The translations under genes and the position numbers were made by a program. 37,053 nucleotides of DNA, from the NCBI GenBank assembly GCA_947631945.1, contig CANRNI010000028.1, positions 1 to 37,053 on the forward strand, read 5' to 3'. Positions within the stretch are counted from its first letter, which is position 1. Every line of letters starts with the position of its first letter. Of this stretch, positions 1 to 7,086 are shown one piece after another. The notes beneath the pieces are model-generated. The model did not search any database, was not told where the DNA came from, and saw only the letters and a list, made by a program, of their open reading frames with translations. This DNA is from an uncultured Clostridia bacterium. Lineage in GTDB: Bacteria; Bacillota; Clostridia; Oscillospirales; Acutalibacteraceae.

Positions 1-10
1 AAAGTTTAAG

Positions 11-58
11 AAATGACACCGATATTCACTTTATTGAAAATATCGGTGTCATTTTAGA
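11..58. terminator. Perfect 16-bp stem-loop, probable terminator
   Basis: A 16-base arm at 11-26 is exactly complementary to 39-54 around a 12-base loop, followed by a short T-rich stretch. It is a good bidirectional intrinsic terminator or structured RNA end. It sits just upstream of the group II intron remnant, which fits the habit of class C group II introns of inserting behind terminators. That link is inference. Confidence 0.7.
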
Positions 59-108
59 CTTGTTTTTTTACAGCGCCTCCGATGGATTACTACCTGAAAC
101 AACATGCT

Positions 109-188
109 TTGAAATTGAATTGAACCGCCGTATGCCGAACGGCATGTACGGTGGTGTGAGAGGGCGGAGAAAATCCGCCCTACTCGAT
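109..188 (+). mobile_element. Group II intron 3' end (domains V and VI), remnant
   Basis: Positions 122-156 fold as a domain V. The lower helix ACCGCCGTA pairs with TACGGTGGT through one G-U pair, a two-base bulge (TG) follows, and a TGCC/GGCA upper helix carries a four-base loop. Positions 160-180 form the domain VI stem GGGCGGA/TCCGCCC, followed by CTACTCGAT with a plausible branch-point A. This is the usual 3' end of bacterial, probably class C, introns. No reverse transcriptase reading frame and no intron 5' end lie upstream in the window, so this is a degraded fragment. The exact 3' boundary is uncertain by a few bases. Confidence 0.75.
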
Positions 189-237
189 TTTGCGGCTGTT
201 TTTTTACAGCCCCTTAGTTAAATTACTGCCTATTCAA

Positions 238-363
238 TTAAACTTCTTCATCTTCGGGAAGCAATTCCATAAGATCGCTGAGAACCTCATCAAGCAAACC
301 AAATTTATCAAGAGAAATCATAATCTTGATTATTTTAACAAGAATTTTTATAATGAATACCAT
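238..363 (-). CDS. Small 41-aa protein, amphipathic N-terminus and acidic tail
   Basis: The product is not recognised. The frame starts with ATG at 363 on the minus strand, 8 bases after a full AGGAGG site (372-377). A sigma-A promoter with TTGACA and TATATT separated by 17 bases lies at 395-423. The first 18 residues are almost only Ile, Leu, Val, Met and Lys, in a spacing that gives an amphipathic or membrane-associated helix. The last 20 residues end in a Glu/Asp-rich tail (PEDEEV). Promoter, RBS and frame together make a real small gene likely although no homology can be claimed. It could be a membrane-active or regulatory peptide. Nothing upstream or downstream forms an obvious operon with it. 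Confidence 0.6.
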   Translation of the reverse strand: MVFIIKILVKIIKIMISLDKFGLLDEVLSDLMELLPEDEEV

Positions 364-394
364 TTATTTCGCCTCCTATCCATTTATCATTTAT

Positions 395-423
395 AATATA
401 TAATATCTGTAAACAAATGTCAA
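395..423 (-). promoter_or_regulatory. Sigma-A promoter of the 41-aa gene
   Basis: Read on the minus strand, a perfect TTGACA (418-423) is followed by a 17-base spacer and TATATT (395-400). Transcription would begin about 25 bases before the ATG at 363. Confidence 0.65.
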
Positions 424-508
424 TAACAATCGGTTAATTTAACATTTCGTTTTTATTTTCATCAAACACGCGTACAATTTTTTATTTCATAAAACGAAAA
501 ATTGTGAT

Positions 509-567
509 TTAAGGCAATACCGCGCACAGATTGTGAGAGAAAGCGTAAGCCGGTCTTTGTGCTGTTA
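509..567. repeat. Degenerate fragment of the TTAAGGCAA repeat family
   Basis: The left end reads TTAAGGCAATACCGCGCACA, matching the terminal repeat of the copies at 3811 and 6441. The right end is degenerate. The stretch 364-508 is otherwise AT-rich and holds only the promoter at 395-423. Confidence 0.45.
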
Positions 568-569
568 AA

Positions 570-1931
570 TTAAAATCTCAATATTGAATTATAATCGGAC
601 ATTCCGTAATTGCCAACGCTGTTTTTAAGAATATCATAAAAGTCGAGCGTTTCTCCCTGTGAGCCGTGCAGCTTTTTATTGAGAATTTTAAAAATCGGAT
701 TAAGCCTTTTAAAGAATTTTAATATTGTATCGCCCTCGGGAGTACCCTCCACATACGGCTGATCGCCCTCAAATGCATATCTTACAATACTGACGGCAAG
801 CTCAAGAAAAGGCATATCTTTAATTCTCCTATCGGCTTTAACGCCCAGAAGCCTTGTAACCTTTCCCACGCTCCATGTACTCATAGCCTTACCTATTTTT
901 CTCGTGGGACCGAACAGCGTTTTTTTGTCTCCCGCACCGAAACGTCTTAGCAATCTCTGCGGGTCGTCTTTCATGCCCGTTATCATGGAACGTATCATAC
1001 GTTCAAATTGGTCTTTCATGTATTCCTTTCCCGTTTTGCCTTTTTTGTCCCACTCAAATTCGGGAATGGCGATACTTTCAATTTTAACCGTATGTTCGTC
1101 CTCTATAGTAACAAGGCGCATGAATGCCGGACATCCGATTATTGAGCCCGAGCATACGTCATAGAGTATATTTCCGTTATCACTGTTTGTAACGTTAATG
1201 CTGTGATTATGCATATGTCCCGTAAAAATCAGATGGACTCCGCTGTCGGCAAGCATATTTATAACGTCTCGGCTCTTTTTCTGTCTTGCGTCGGGAATAA
1301 GCGTAAGCAGCGGCTGACCCGGTAAAAGAGGATAATGCTCCATAGCAATCATTATCTGATTTTCTTCTTTTGCCTTTTCCGCCTGCTCCTTTGCCCATGC
1401 CATCATCTCATCGGAATATGCGAGATTTTTACCCTCGTCTCCGTCATTGCAAAGAACCAAAAGCCTTACGCCGTCACCGATTTGAGCTACATATGACAAT
1501 GTTTTTTCATAAAACGATATCGCTTTATCATAGCCGAAATCACGGTAATAATCATATAAATCGCGGAACTTAACGCCCTCTACATGATGTCTGCCCTGTT
1601 CCTCGTTAAATTCAAACGGATTGGGCTCTATATCATGTCCTGCCGTAACTACATATAAGTCCTTGCCGCTGTCCTGTAAGTCCTTAAGCTTTTGGGAAAA
1701 TTCTATATGGCTCGCTTTTTCGCCGTTAAATGATAAATCGCCCGCGAACAGAATAACATCCGCGTCGGCAGAGTTTTTAAGGTAATCGAAAACAGCGTCG
1801 TTTATCGCTGCGGTTTCGGCATAGCATTTCTGCTCGAAATCCATAAACTCCTCGTAAGCCGTTCCGTAAGCGTCAAGACTTTTTGCAAAATAATGGGGAT
1901 CCGCCACAACAAAGAACTTTAATGGCTTCAC
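570..1931 (-). CDS. Calcineurin-like metallophosphoesterase
   Basis: The 453-residue protein carries the ordered metal-site motifs of the calcineurin-like phosphoesterase fold: DPHY at 11-14, GDLSFNGE at 64-71, AGHD at 97-100, EHYP at 198-201 and GHMHNH at 238-243. Such enzymes hydrolyse phosphomono- or diesters using two metal ions. The substrate cannot be read from sequence. One oddity is that the third motif, usually GNH(D/E), reads AGHD, so the usual Asn metal ligand is Gly. The C-terminal ~150 residues are specific to this subfamily. There is no signal peptide, so it should act in the cytosol. The start is GTG at 1931, chosen because AAGGAGG (1939-1945) lies 7 bases upstream and no better start exists. 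Confidence 0.85.
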   Translation of the reverse strand: MKPLKFFVVADPHYFAKSLDAYGTAYEEFMDFEQKCYAETAAINDAVFDYLKNSADADVILFAGDLSFNGEKASHIEFSQKLKDLQDSGKDLYVVTAGHDIEPNPFEFNEEQGRHHVEGVKFRDLYDYYRDFGYDKAISFYEKTLSYVAQIGDGVRLLVLCNDGDEGKNLAYSDEMMAWAKEQAEKAKEENQIMIAMEHYPLLPGQPLLTLIPDARQKKSRDVINMLADSGVHLIFTGHMHNHSINVTNSDNGNILYDVCSGSIIGCPAFMRLVTIEDEHTVKIESIAIPEFEWDKKGKTGKEYMKDQFERMIRSMITGMKDDPQRLLRRFGAGDKKTLFGPTRKIGKAMSTWSVGKVTRLLGVKADRRIKDMPFLELAVSIVRYAFEGDQPYVEGTPEGDTILKFFKRLNPIFKILNKKLHGSQGETLDFYDILKNSVGNYGMSDYNSILRF

Positions 1932-1986
1932 ACTGATTCCTCCTTAAAAAGCCGCGGCGGCAAAAAATCACCGCCGCCGCACTTCT

Positions 1987-2270
1987 TTAAGGAACCACTG
2001 AATAAATCACGCCTGACGGCTGAACGCACATCTTGCGCCGCGATTTTCCGTCATTTTTGCCAAAAGCTCCTTGAAATACGTCAGTATTCCTGCGTCCGCG
2101 TCGTCGCAAACTTTACATCGTTCGTTTTCGCCTAACGGCGAAAAGTTCACTCGCTCCGTTGCTCCTCCTATCCCCGAAAAGCCTAAAGGCTTTTCGGGGT
2201 TTCCTATAGCTTTCTGACGAAAAATCTCATGACGCAATCTGTACGTTCGATTTAATCAGTGCTTCCTTAA
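1987..2270. repeat. MITE-like element, type A, long form with extra hairpins
   Basis: The ends are imperfect inverted repeats beginning TTAAGGAACCACTGAATAAATC and, read from the other end, TTAAGGAAGCACTGATTAAATC. The body is nearly the same as the 179-bp copy at 6908-7086. It carries about 105 extra bases between the CCTGCGTC and CTGACGAAAAATCTC blocks, including two hairpins (TTTTCGCC/GGCGAAAA and CCCCGAAAAGCC/GGCTTTTCGGGG). No transposase is present. Confidence 0.7.
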
Positions 2271-2314
2271 TAATATCTGCTTTTGCAGTTATCATACAGA
2301 ATATCATTAAATGT

Positions 2315-3781
2315 TTATTCATTAGCCGCTTTCTCGGCGGCGACCTTTTCTCTGTAAGAAATAAGCGCCGAGTGCATATCCTCTTTCTTTTTGCCCGTGA
2401 GATCCCAGAAGAAATACGGAACTCCGGCAAGGAACATCATAACGCCGTGAACTATGGTATAGAAGAACAAGAGCATGATTTTTGTGCTGAGTTCCTGTTC
2501 CGGATATACGCCCGCGACTGCCTGAACATAATGAATTATTGAAATAGAACTGTCGTTAAGCAGCAGCTTCGGAGCGAGAGCGTTCGCTATCGTGCCGCTT
2601 ATAAGAGTGCCGATTGAAATTACGAAGCCGAGAGAAGCGTCGAGTCTTTTTCCCGTGGCAAGTTCGATTTCTTCGAGCGCGTCGGCCTGGAACATTGTCG
2701 GAAGCAGATTGGACGCGCCGAATTGCAAGCCGATAAGGAAAAGGAACACAACAAAGAGTATCTGCAAAACGGAACTCGGATTCTTGAAATAAATATATCC
2801 GACCGTAAATGCCAGTATATTCGCGATAATGGAATAAACTCCGCTTGCGATGTAAAGAATCTTTGAATTGAATTTTTTAAGAAGAAAGTTTATTACAAGC
2901 ATACCTACGGCTGTACCTATTCCCGTAGGCAGACCGAAGAGCAAAAACTTAGAGGGACTGCCGAGAAGCGCCGCGCAGAGGAATATACCCACATATGTGG
3001 CAAGATTTCTGAAGGTTTTGAGAAAATCGGAGATAACTATAATCCAAGCGTGTCTGTTGACTATAACGTCCTTGAATCCGATAAGCGGATTTTTCTTTTC
3101 GCTTGTGTAAACGGTGCGCTCGGTAATGGCCTTCATGCCCAGAAGCATCGTTATAACACCTAAAACACCGCAGAGAGCAGCGCAGACTATGTATTGATAC
3201 CTGATTTCGTCTATAAAAAGATTGAGTACAAAAACTACCGCAAGAGGAGCGGAATTGCCTACGGCGGAAGAAATACTTCTGAATGACATTACCTTATCGC
3301 GCTCTTTAAGGTTAGGAGTCATAACGACGGCAACCATATTGATACAGTTGCCGAAAGTATTGCAGACAGCCCAGCCGATAGCCAACGCGGTGATATATAC
3401 CATCAGAATAGTGTGCCTCGATTCAACGGTAAGAGCCGACGGTACAAGGAAAGTGATTATAAGCAGTATCGCCATCGGAATGGAAACAGCCATTACAAGC
3501 GGTCTGAATTTGCCCATTTTGCCCGCTTTTCTGCCGTCGATATACATTACAAGGAAAAAGTTGATTACAAACGGAATTACACTTGTAAGGACGTTAAATA
3601 ATGATATTTGATCGCTGCTGAGATTCAGGCTGTTAACGAAATATTCATTTCTGTAGCTCGCCATCATACCCGTCATCATTGTGTAAAAGAACACCGATAC
3701 GACGTACATTACGAACTCATACGTTTTTACGTTTGAGCCCTTTTCATTCGCCCTTACCGCGGACGCTGTTTTTGCAGACAT
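2315..3781 (-). CDS. GPH-family (glycoside-pentoside-hexuronide) MFS sugar transporter
   Basis: The 488-residue polytopic protein has about 12 hydrophobic segments. Its N-terminal region matches sodium:galactoside-symporter (GPH) carriers, with an early hydrophobic segment, a YIDGRKAGKMGKFRP cytoplasmic loop near residue 107-121 and a long central loop. These carriers import a glycoside with Na+ or H+. The substrate is unknown. The GTG 12 bases upstream (3793) gives a longer frame but abuts the GGGG of the AAGAAGGGG site, so ATG at 3781 is preferred. It is divergent from an AraC regulator, with an operator between them, which makes sugar-responsive control likely. The metallophosphoesterase lies downstream but is separated by a MITE. 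Confidence 0.85.
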   Translation of the reverse strand: MSAKTASAVRANEKGSNVKTYEFVMYVVSVFFYTMMTGMMASYRNEYFVNSLNLSSDQISLFNVLTSVIPFVINFFLVMYIDGRKAGKMGKFRPLVMAVSIPMAILLIITFLVPSALTVESRHTILMVYITALAIGWAVCNTFGNCINMVAVVMTPNLKERDKVMSFRSISSAVGNSAPLAVVFVLNLFIDEIRYQYIVCAALCGVLGVITMLLGMKAITERTVYTSEKKNPLIGFKDVIVNRHAWIIVISDFLKTFRNLATYVGIFLCAALLGSPSKFLLFGLPTGIGTAVGMLVINFLLKKFNSKILYIASGVYSIIANILAFTVGYIYFKNPSSVLQILFVVFLFLIGLQFGASNLLPTMFQADALEEIELATGKRLDASLGFVISIGTLISGTIANALAPKLLLNDSSISIIHYVQAVAGVYPEQELSTKIMLLFFYTIVHGVMMFLAGVPYFFWDLTGKKKEDMHSALISYREKVAAEKAANE

Positions 3782-3810
3782 TTTACAAAGCACCCCTTCT
3801 TTGATGTGCC

Positions 3811-3989
3811 TTAAGGCAATATCGCATAATTATTGTCGTGCAGATGTGCCGAAAGATTTTTCGTCAGATTGACAAAAGCGACGAAGTAATACTGTCGTAT
3901 TTCAAGGAACTTTTGGCAAAAATGACGGGAAATCTCGGTACAGATGCGCGGCAAAGGCGGTAGCCGCTAATTGTGCGGTGTTGCCTTAA
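3811..3989. repeat. MITE-like element with TTAAGGCAA ends and a type A core
   Basis: The terminal inverted repeats read TTAAGGCAATATCGCATAAT and, from the other end, TTAAGGCAACACCGCACAAT. The internal ~85 bases (about 3855-3945) match the core of the type A element at 6908-7086 in reverse orientation, so this copy is a mosaic of two repeat families. It sits between the transporter start and the shared AraC/transporter promoter region. Confidence 0.7.
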
Positions 3990-4047
3990 ATAACAAAAGT
4001 ACATCAAATCATACAAAATATATCTATAATTATCATATATTATAGCA

Positions 4048-4077
4048 CTTAATACAATAAAAATAAATTGCATTAAG
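4048..4077. promoter_or_regulatory. Inverted-repeat operator between transporter and AraC gene
   Basis: CTTAATACAAT (4048-4058) and ATTGCATTAAG (4067-4077) are complementary at 10 of 11 positions around an 8-base AT spacer. The right arm overlaps the -35 box of the AraC promoter. It also lies in the divergent control region of the transporter, so it is a candidate binding site for the regulator. Confidence 0.5.
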
Positions 4078-4097
4078 TAACGCATATATGGTATAAT
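4068..4097 (+). promoter_or_regulatory. Sigma-A promoter of the AraC-family gene
   Basis: TTGCAT (4068-4073), an 18-base spacer and a perfect TATAAT (4092-4097) precede the ATG at 4137. Confidence 0.6.
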
Positions 4098-4136
4098 GTA
4101 ACTATATGATTACAAAATTACAAGGATAATTTTTTT

Positions 4137-5030
4137 ATGCAAAATAATGACGTAATAAAAGAAACGCGTTTTTTTATTCTTAGGACAAATTCATATAATA
4201 ACGGTATAAATAATTACGTTTCAATGACTACAAACACTCCCGAAAACAGGTATTTGCACGTAAAAACGCTTGGATATGATGAATTCTACGGTGAATCAAA
4301 AATCAAAATCCATACGTTTGAGGAAAATACGCTTCATTTTGTAATATCGGGAAAAGGATTTTTTGACGGCGCTCCGATAGAAAGCGGCGGAGGCTTTATG
4401 GTCAGAAAGAATCATATTGCCGAATACGAACCCGACGCGGAAAATCCGTGGACTTACTGTTATATTGATTTTGACGGAGAAATAGCGCAGAAGCTGTTGG
4501 ATATGGTCGGGCTCGTCAGCGATAAATGCACGTTTACGTCACAAAGCAATTCTAAAATAATGAGTATAATAAAATCCGCTTTGCAATATGACTACAGCAA
4601 AGCAGACGTGGATATGCATCTCAGCGCGGTTTTGCTTGAGATTTTCGCTCATATGCTCGCCGATAAACCCGAACCGTTTTCAAACGTTTCATTATCCGTA
4701 ACGGAAAACAGGGTTAAATCAGGTATAGAGTATATAAACGAACACTATATGGAGAAAAACTGTATAGAAAAGCTTGCCGACGCACAGAAAATAAACAGAA
4801 GATATTTAAGCAGACTGTTTAAACGGTATTCGGACCGTTCGCCGCAGGAGCATCTTATAAAAGTAAGGATAGACGAAGCAAAAAAGCTGCTTCGCACAAC
4901 TCGGATATCCGTAAGCGCGGTAGGCTCCAAGGTAGGATATGACGACGTTATGCAGTTTTCAAAGATTTTCAAAAAGTACACGGGAGTGTCTCCGACTGAG
5001 TACAGAATGGGAACCGTTGCCCGTTTGTAA
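4137..5030 (+). CDS. AraC/XylS-family transcriptional regulator
   Basis: The 297-residue protein has an N-terminal cupin-like ligand-binding half (about residues 25-165) and a C-terminal pair of helix-turn-helix motifs (about 190-292). The C-terminus has the family signature of the second helix-turn-helix, VGYDDVMQFSKIFKKYTGVSPTEYR. AraC proteins usually activate or repress sugar genes in response to a bound ligand. The divergent GPH transporter is the natural target, with the palindrome at 4048-4077 as the likely site. The start is ATG at 4137, with AAGGATAA about 9 bases upstream and a promoter at 4068-4097. The inducer is unknown. Confidence 0.9.
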   Translation: MQNNDVIKETRFFILRTNSYNNGINNYVSMTTNTPENRYLHVKTLGYDEFYGESKIKIHTFEENTLHFVISGKGFFDGAPIESGGGFMVRKNHIAEYEPDAENPWTYCYIDFDGEIAQKLLDMVGLVSDKCTFTSQSNSKIMSIIKSALQYDYSKADVDMHLSAVLLEIFAHMLADKPEPFSNVSLSVTENRVKSGIEYINEHYMEKNCIEKLADAQKINRRYLSRLFKRYSDRSPQEHLIKVRIDEAKKLLRTTRISVSAVGSKVGYDDVMQFSKIFKKYTGVSPTEYRMGTVARL

Positions 5031-5070
5031 TACAATATTGTGTTTTTGAGCAATATAACGAAAAATATCG

Positions 5071-5106
5071 GGGCAAGATGTGTGTTCAGCCCGTGAGCGT
5101 AATTAA
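5071..5106. repeat. Short remnant of type A MITE
   Basis: GGGCAAGATGTGTGTTCAGC followed by CCGTGAGCGTAATTAAT resembles the end of a type A element read in reverse. The terminal TTAAGGAA is lost. The surrounding 5031-5162 holds no other recognisable feature. Confidence 0.4.
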
Positions 5107-5162
5107 TTTTTTACCTTAATTATTTTCAATTACTGTATATCCTCTCGATTGTATGGCAAAAA

Positions 5163-5182
5163 TATTATTGCCGGCAATAATA
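5163..5182. promoter_or_regulatory. Perfect 20-bp palindrome just upstream of mazF
   Basis: TATTATTGCC followed by its exact reverse complement GGCAATAATA. It ends immediately before the ACGGAG ribosome binding site of mazF. A dyad this long at this position suggests an operator, or an RNA hairpin next to the RBS that could limit translation. Confidence 0.5.
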
Positions 5183-5198
5183 ACGGAGAGTGATAAAT

Positions 5199-5549
5199 AT
5201 GAATGTTAAAAGGGGAGATATCTACTACGCCGATTTAAGTCCTGTGGTAGGCTCCGAGCAGGGCGGCGTCCGTCCCGTTCTAATCGTTCAGAACGACGTC
5301 GGGAACAAATACAGTCCTACTGTTATAGCCGCCGCGATAACAAGCCAGAAGTTTAAAACTCAGCTGCCTACTCATATAAGCGTTCAAGCAGATGAATGCG
5401 GTCTTGCTAAGGATTCCATAGTTTTGTTAGAGCAGGTGCGCACGCTCGACAAAAAAAGACTGAGAGAGCGCATGGGCAGTCTTGACGATATGGAGATGTC
5501 AAAAGTAAATCAGGCTCTTTCGGTAAGCTTCGGTCTCGGCTTTACCTGA
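5199..5549 (+). CDS. mazF: MazF/PemK-family endoribonuclease toxin, no adjacent antitoxin
   Basis: The 116-residue protein starts [23 protein letters not shown] and continues RPVLIVQND, the hallmark of MazF/EndoA toxins, which cut single-stranded mRNA at short sites. The conserved Arg in the GGVRP loop and the Thr/Ser-rich strand ([13 protein letters not shown]) are present, and the length is normal for the family. The first possible start, GTG at 5190, overlaps the GGAG site, so ATG at 5199 is preferred. No MazE-like antitoxin frame lies immediately upstream or downstream. It is therefore an orphan toxin gene or is controlled by a distant antitoxin. The palindrome at 5163-5182 suggests tight control. 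Confidence 0.88.
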   Translation: MNVKRGDIYYADLSPVVGSEQGGVRPVLIVQNDVGNKYSPTVIAAAITSQKFKTQLPTHISVQADECGLAKDSIVLLEQVRTLDKKRLRERMGSLDDMEMSKVNQALSVSFGLGFT

Positions 5550-5551
5550 TG

Positions 5552-5620
5552 CGACACCGCGTAATCGGCGGTCAACGCCTTTGACGCGCGTTTGCACAGC
5601 AATAATTGTGCGGTATATAT
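5552..5620. repeat. Degenerate TTAAGGCAA-family fragment
   Basis: ACACCGCGTAATCGGCGGTC and AATAATTGTGCGGTATAT resemble the ends of the elements at 3811 and 6441, with the outermost TTAAGG lost on both sides. Weak similarity only. Confidence 0.35.
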
Positions 5621-5638
5621 TTCATTATTCGGTATTGC

Positions 5639-5667
5639 TTGACTATTTGGTTTTACCGTGATATCAT
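5639..5667 (+). promoter_or_regulatory. Sigma-A promoter of the alpha/beta hydrolase
   Basis: TTGACT (5639-5644), a 17-base spacer and TATCAT (5662-5667), about 20 bases before the ATG at 5686. Confidence 0.6.
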
Positions 5668-5685
5668 ATACGCGGAGATGGTATC

Positions 5686-6417
5686 ATGATTACCGAAACA
5701 ATATATCTTGATTTCGACAAGAAAGTATCGCTTACATCATATCTCCTTGATACCTCCGAGGAGATGAAAACTTTTAAACAGCGGCCGGCCGTACTTATTT
5801 TTCCCGGAGGCGCTTATAAGTTCTGCTCGGACCGCGAAGCTGAACCTATAGCGGCGGCGTTTCTCGCGGAAGGGTACAACGCCTTTATATTGAGATACTC
5901 GCTTAACGAGGACAGCGTCTTTCCCCAACCTTTGAACGATGCGGAAAAGGCACTGTCCTTATTGCGTGAAAACGCGAAAAAATACAATATTATGTGCGAC
6001 AAAATTGCCGTAGTGGGATTTTCGGCAGGAGGACATCTTGCGGCCGCTCTCGGAACAATGGGCAGCGTGCGTCCGAACGCTCTTGTTTTGGGCTACCCGT
6101 GTATTCTTTCCTCAACAAGCAAAATTTTAGCGTCGCCTGTCCCGTCGCTTGAAAAAGAGGTCGATAAAAAAACGCCGCCGTGCTTTATCTTTTCAACCTG
6201 CGAGGACAAAACCGTGCCTGTTGAAAATTCATTGGAGTTTGCCCGCGCGCTGAACAAAAATAATATACCGTTTGAAATGCATATCTTTACATACGGTCAA
6301 CACGGCTTGTCGCTCGCGAAAGCCCATACCGCGAACGGCAACAGAGATTACGTAAACAGCGACTTTTCGGAATGGTTCAATATGTGCGTATCGTGGCTTG
6401 AAAAAATTTTTATCTGA
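5686..6417 (+). CDS. Alpha/beta hydrolase, esterase/acetylesterase-like
   Basis: The 243-residue protein has the elements of a small carboxylesterase: an oxyanion-hole segment FPGGAY (39-44), the nucleophile elbow GFSAGGH with Ser113, a late acid at about Asp174 (TCEDKTVP) and the catalytic His206 in GQHGLSL. The arrangement is close to that of bacterial acetyl-esterases and other polysaccharide-decorating esterases, which remove short acyl groups from sugars. The substrate is inferred only. There is no signal peptide, so it is cytosolic. The start is ATG at 5686, about 7 bases after a GGAGATGG site. It has its own promoter and is followed by a terminator at 6556-6596. Confidence 0.85.
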   Translation: MITETIYLDFDKKVSLTSYLLDTSEEMKTFKQRPAVLIFPGGAYKFCSDREAEPIAAAFLAEGYNAFILRYSLNEDSVFPQPLNDAEKALSLLRENAKKYNIMCDKIAVVGFSAGGHLAAALGTMGSVRPNALVLGYPCILSSTSKILASPVPSLEKEVDKKTPPCFIFSTCEDKTVPVENSLEFARALNKNNIPFEMHIFTYGQHGLSLAKAHTANGNRDYVNSDFSEWFNMCVSWLEKIFI

Positions 6418-6440
6418 TACCGCTTTTGGGCGAATAGAGT

Positions 6441-6519
6441 TTTAGGGCAATACCGCATAATTATTGTCGTGCAGATGCGCGCAAAGGCGGCAACCGCTAA
6501 TTGTGCGGTATTGCCTTAA
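6441..6519. repeat. Short TTAAGGCAA-family MITE (79 bp) joined to a type A end
   Basis: The ends read TTTAGGGCAATACCGCATAA and, from the right, TTAAGGCAATACCGCACAAT. From 6516 the sequence runs on into TTAAGGAATCACTGAAT, the end of a type A element, so two families share the TTAA junction. The interior is much shorter than in the copy at 3811. Confidence 0.65.
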
Positions 6520-6555
6520 GGAATCACTGAATATATAAATTTTGCTGTCTTTATA

Positions 6556-6596
6556 AAACGGCGTCCCGTGATTTGCGGGGATGCCGTTTGTTTTTT
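6556..6596 (+). terminator. Intrinsic terminator after the hydrolase
   Basis: AAACGGCGTCCCG pairs with CGGGGATGCCGTTT with small irregularities, followed by GTTTTTTATT. It lies between the convergent hydrolase and YdbC-like genes. Confidence 0.75.
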
Positions 6597-6653
6597 ATTG
6601 ATTATCTGTTTGAATGTGATACCGCCCTATTGTCCTTTTTTTGATTTTTAAGG

Positions 6654-6878
6654 TCAATCGAAATTAATTCCCGTAAGAATATCTTTTAATGCTTTTGCGT
6701 CATGCGTCGTGAGCGTTATGCCCTTACCCATTTTCTCGTGGTCGGGAGCCCAATCTCTAATATCATATTTCGGTTCTTTGCCGTTCCAACTGATGAGATT
6801 GAGTTCCTTTGCCCAGCCTCCTGCACCTTCGGATATAACTCCGAAGTTTTTTACTATTTCATAAGAAAAATCCGGCAT
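6654..6878 (-). CDS. YdbC/PC4-family single-stranded-DNA-binding protein
   Basis: The 74-residue protein contains the whole PC4-like fold signature of bacterial YdbC proteins: EIVKNFGVISEGAGGWAKEL, then NLISWNGKEPKYDIRDW, then APDHEKMGKGITLTTHDAKAL. The family binds single-stranded DNA as a dimer and is related to the eukaryotic coactivator PC4. Its cellular role in Firmicutes is poorly known. The length is normal and the start, ATG at 6878, follows GGGAGGA at a good distance. It is monocistronic between a terminator and a MITE. Confidence 0.85.
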   Translation of the reverse strand: MPDFSYEIVKNFGVISEGAGGWAKELNLISWNGKEPKYDIRDWAPDHEKMGKGITLTTHDAKALKDILTGINFD

Positions 6879-6907
6879 AATTATTCCTCCCGATATATTT
6901 TTTCAAG

Positions 6908-7086
6908 TTAAGGAACTACTGAATAAATCACGCCTAACGGCTGAACGCACATCTTGCGCCGCGATTTTCCGTCATTTTTGCCAAAAGCTCCTTGAAATAC
7001 GTCAGTATTCCTGCGTCACTTTTGTCAACCTGACGAAAAATCTCGTGACGCAATTTGCACGTTCGATTTAATCAGTACTTCCTTAA
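6908..7086. repeat. MITE-like element, type A, reference copy (179 bp)
   Basis: The imperfect terminal inverted repeats are TTAAGGAACTACTGAATAAATC and, from the right, TTAAGGAAGTACTGATTAAATC. It holds an internal segment GACGGAAAATCGCGGC read on the minus strand and no protein gene. The copy at 1987-2270 has the same body with an insertion. The copy at 29971 keeps one end only. It lies just left of the capsid gene cluster. Confidence 0.75.

Noticed and set aside
2007-2237. A 76-aa minus-strand frame ending in a TENRGARCAFSRQA-type tail
   Set aside because: It lies wholly inside the type A MITE and its sequence changes with the repeat, so it is a repeat artefact rather than a gene.
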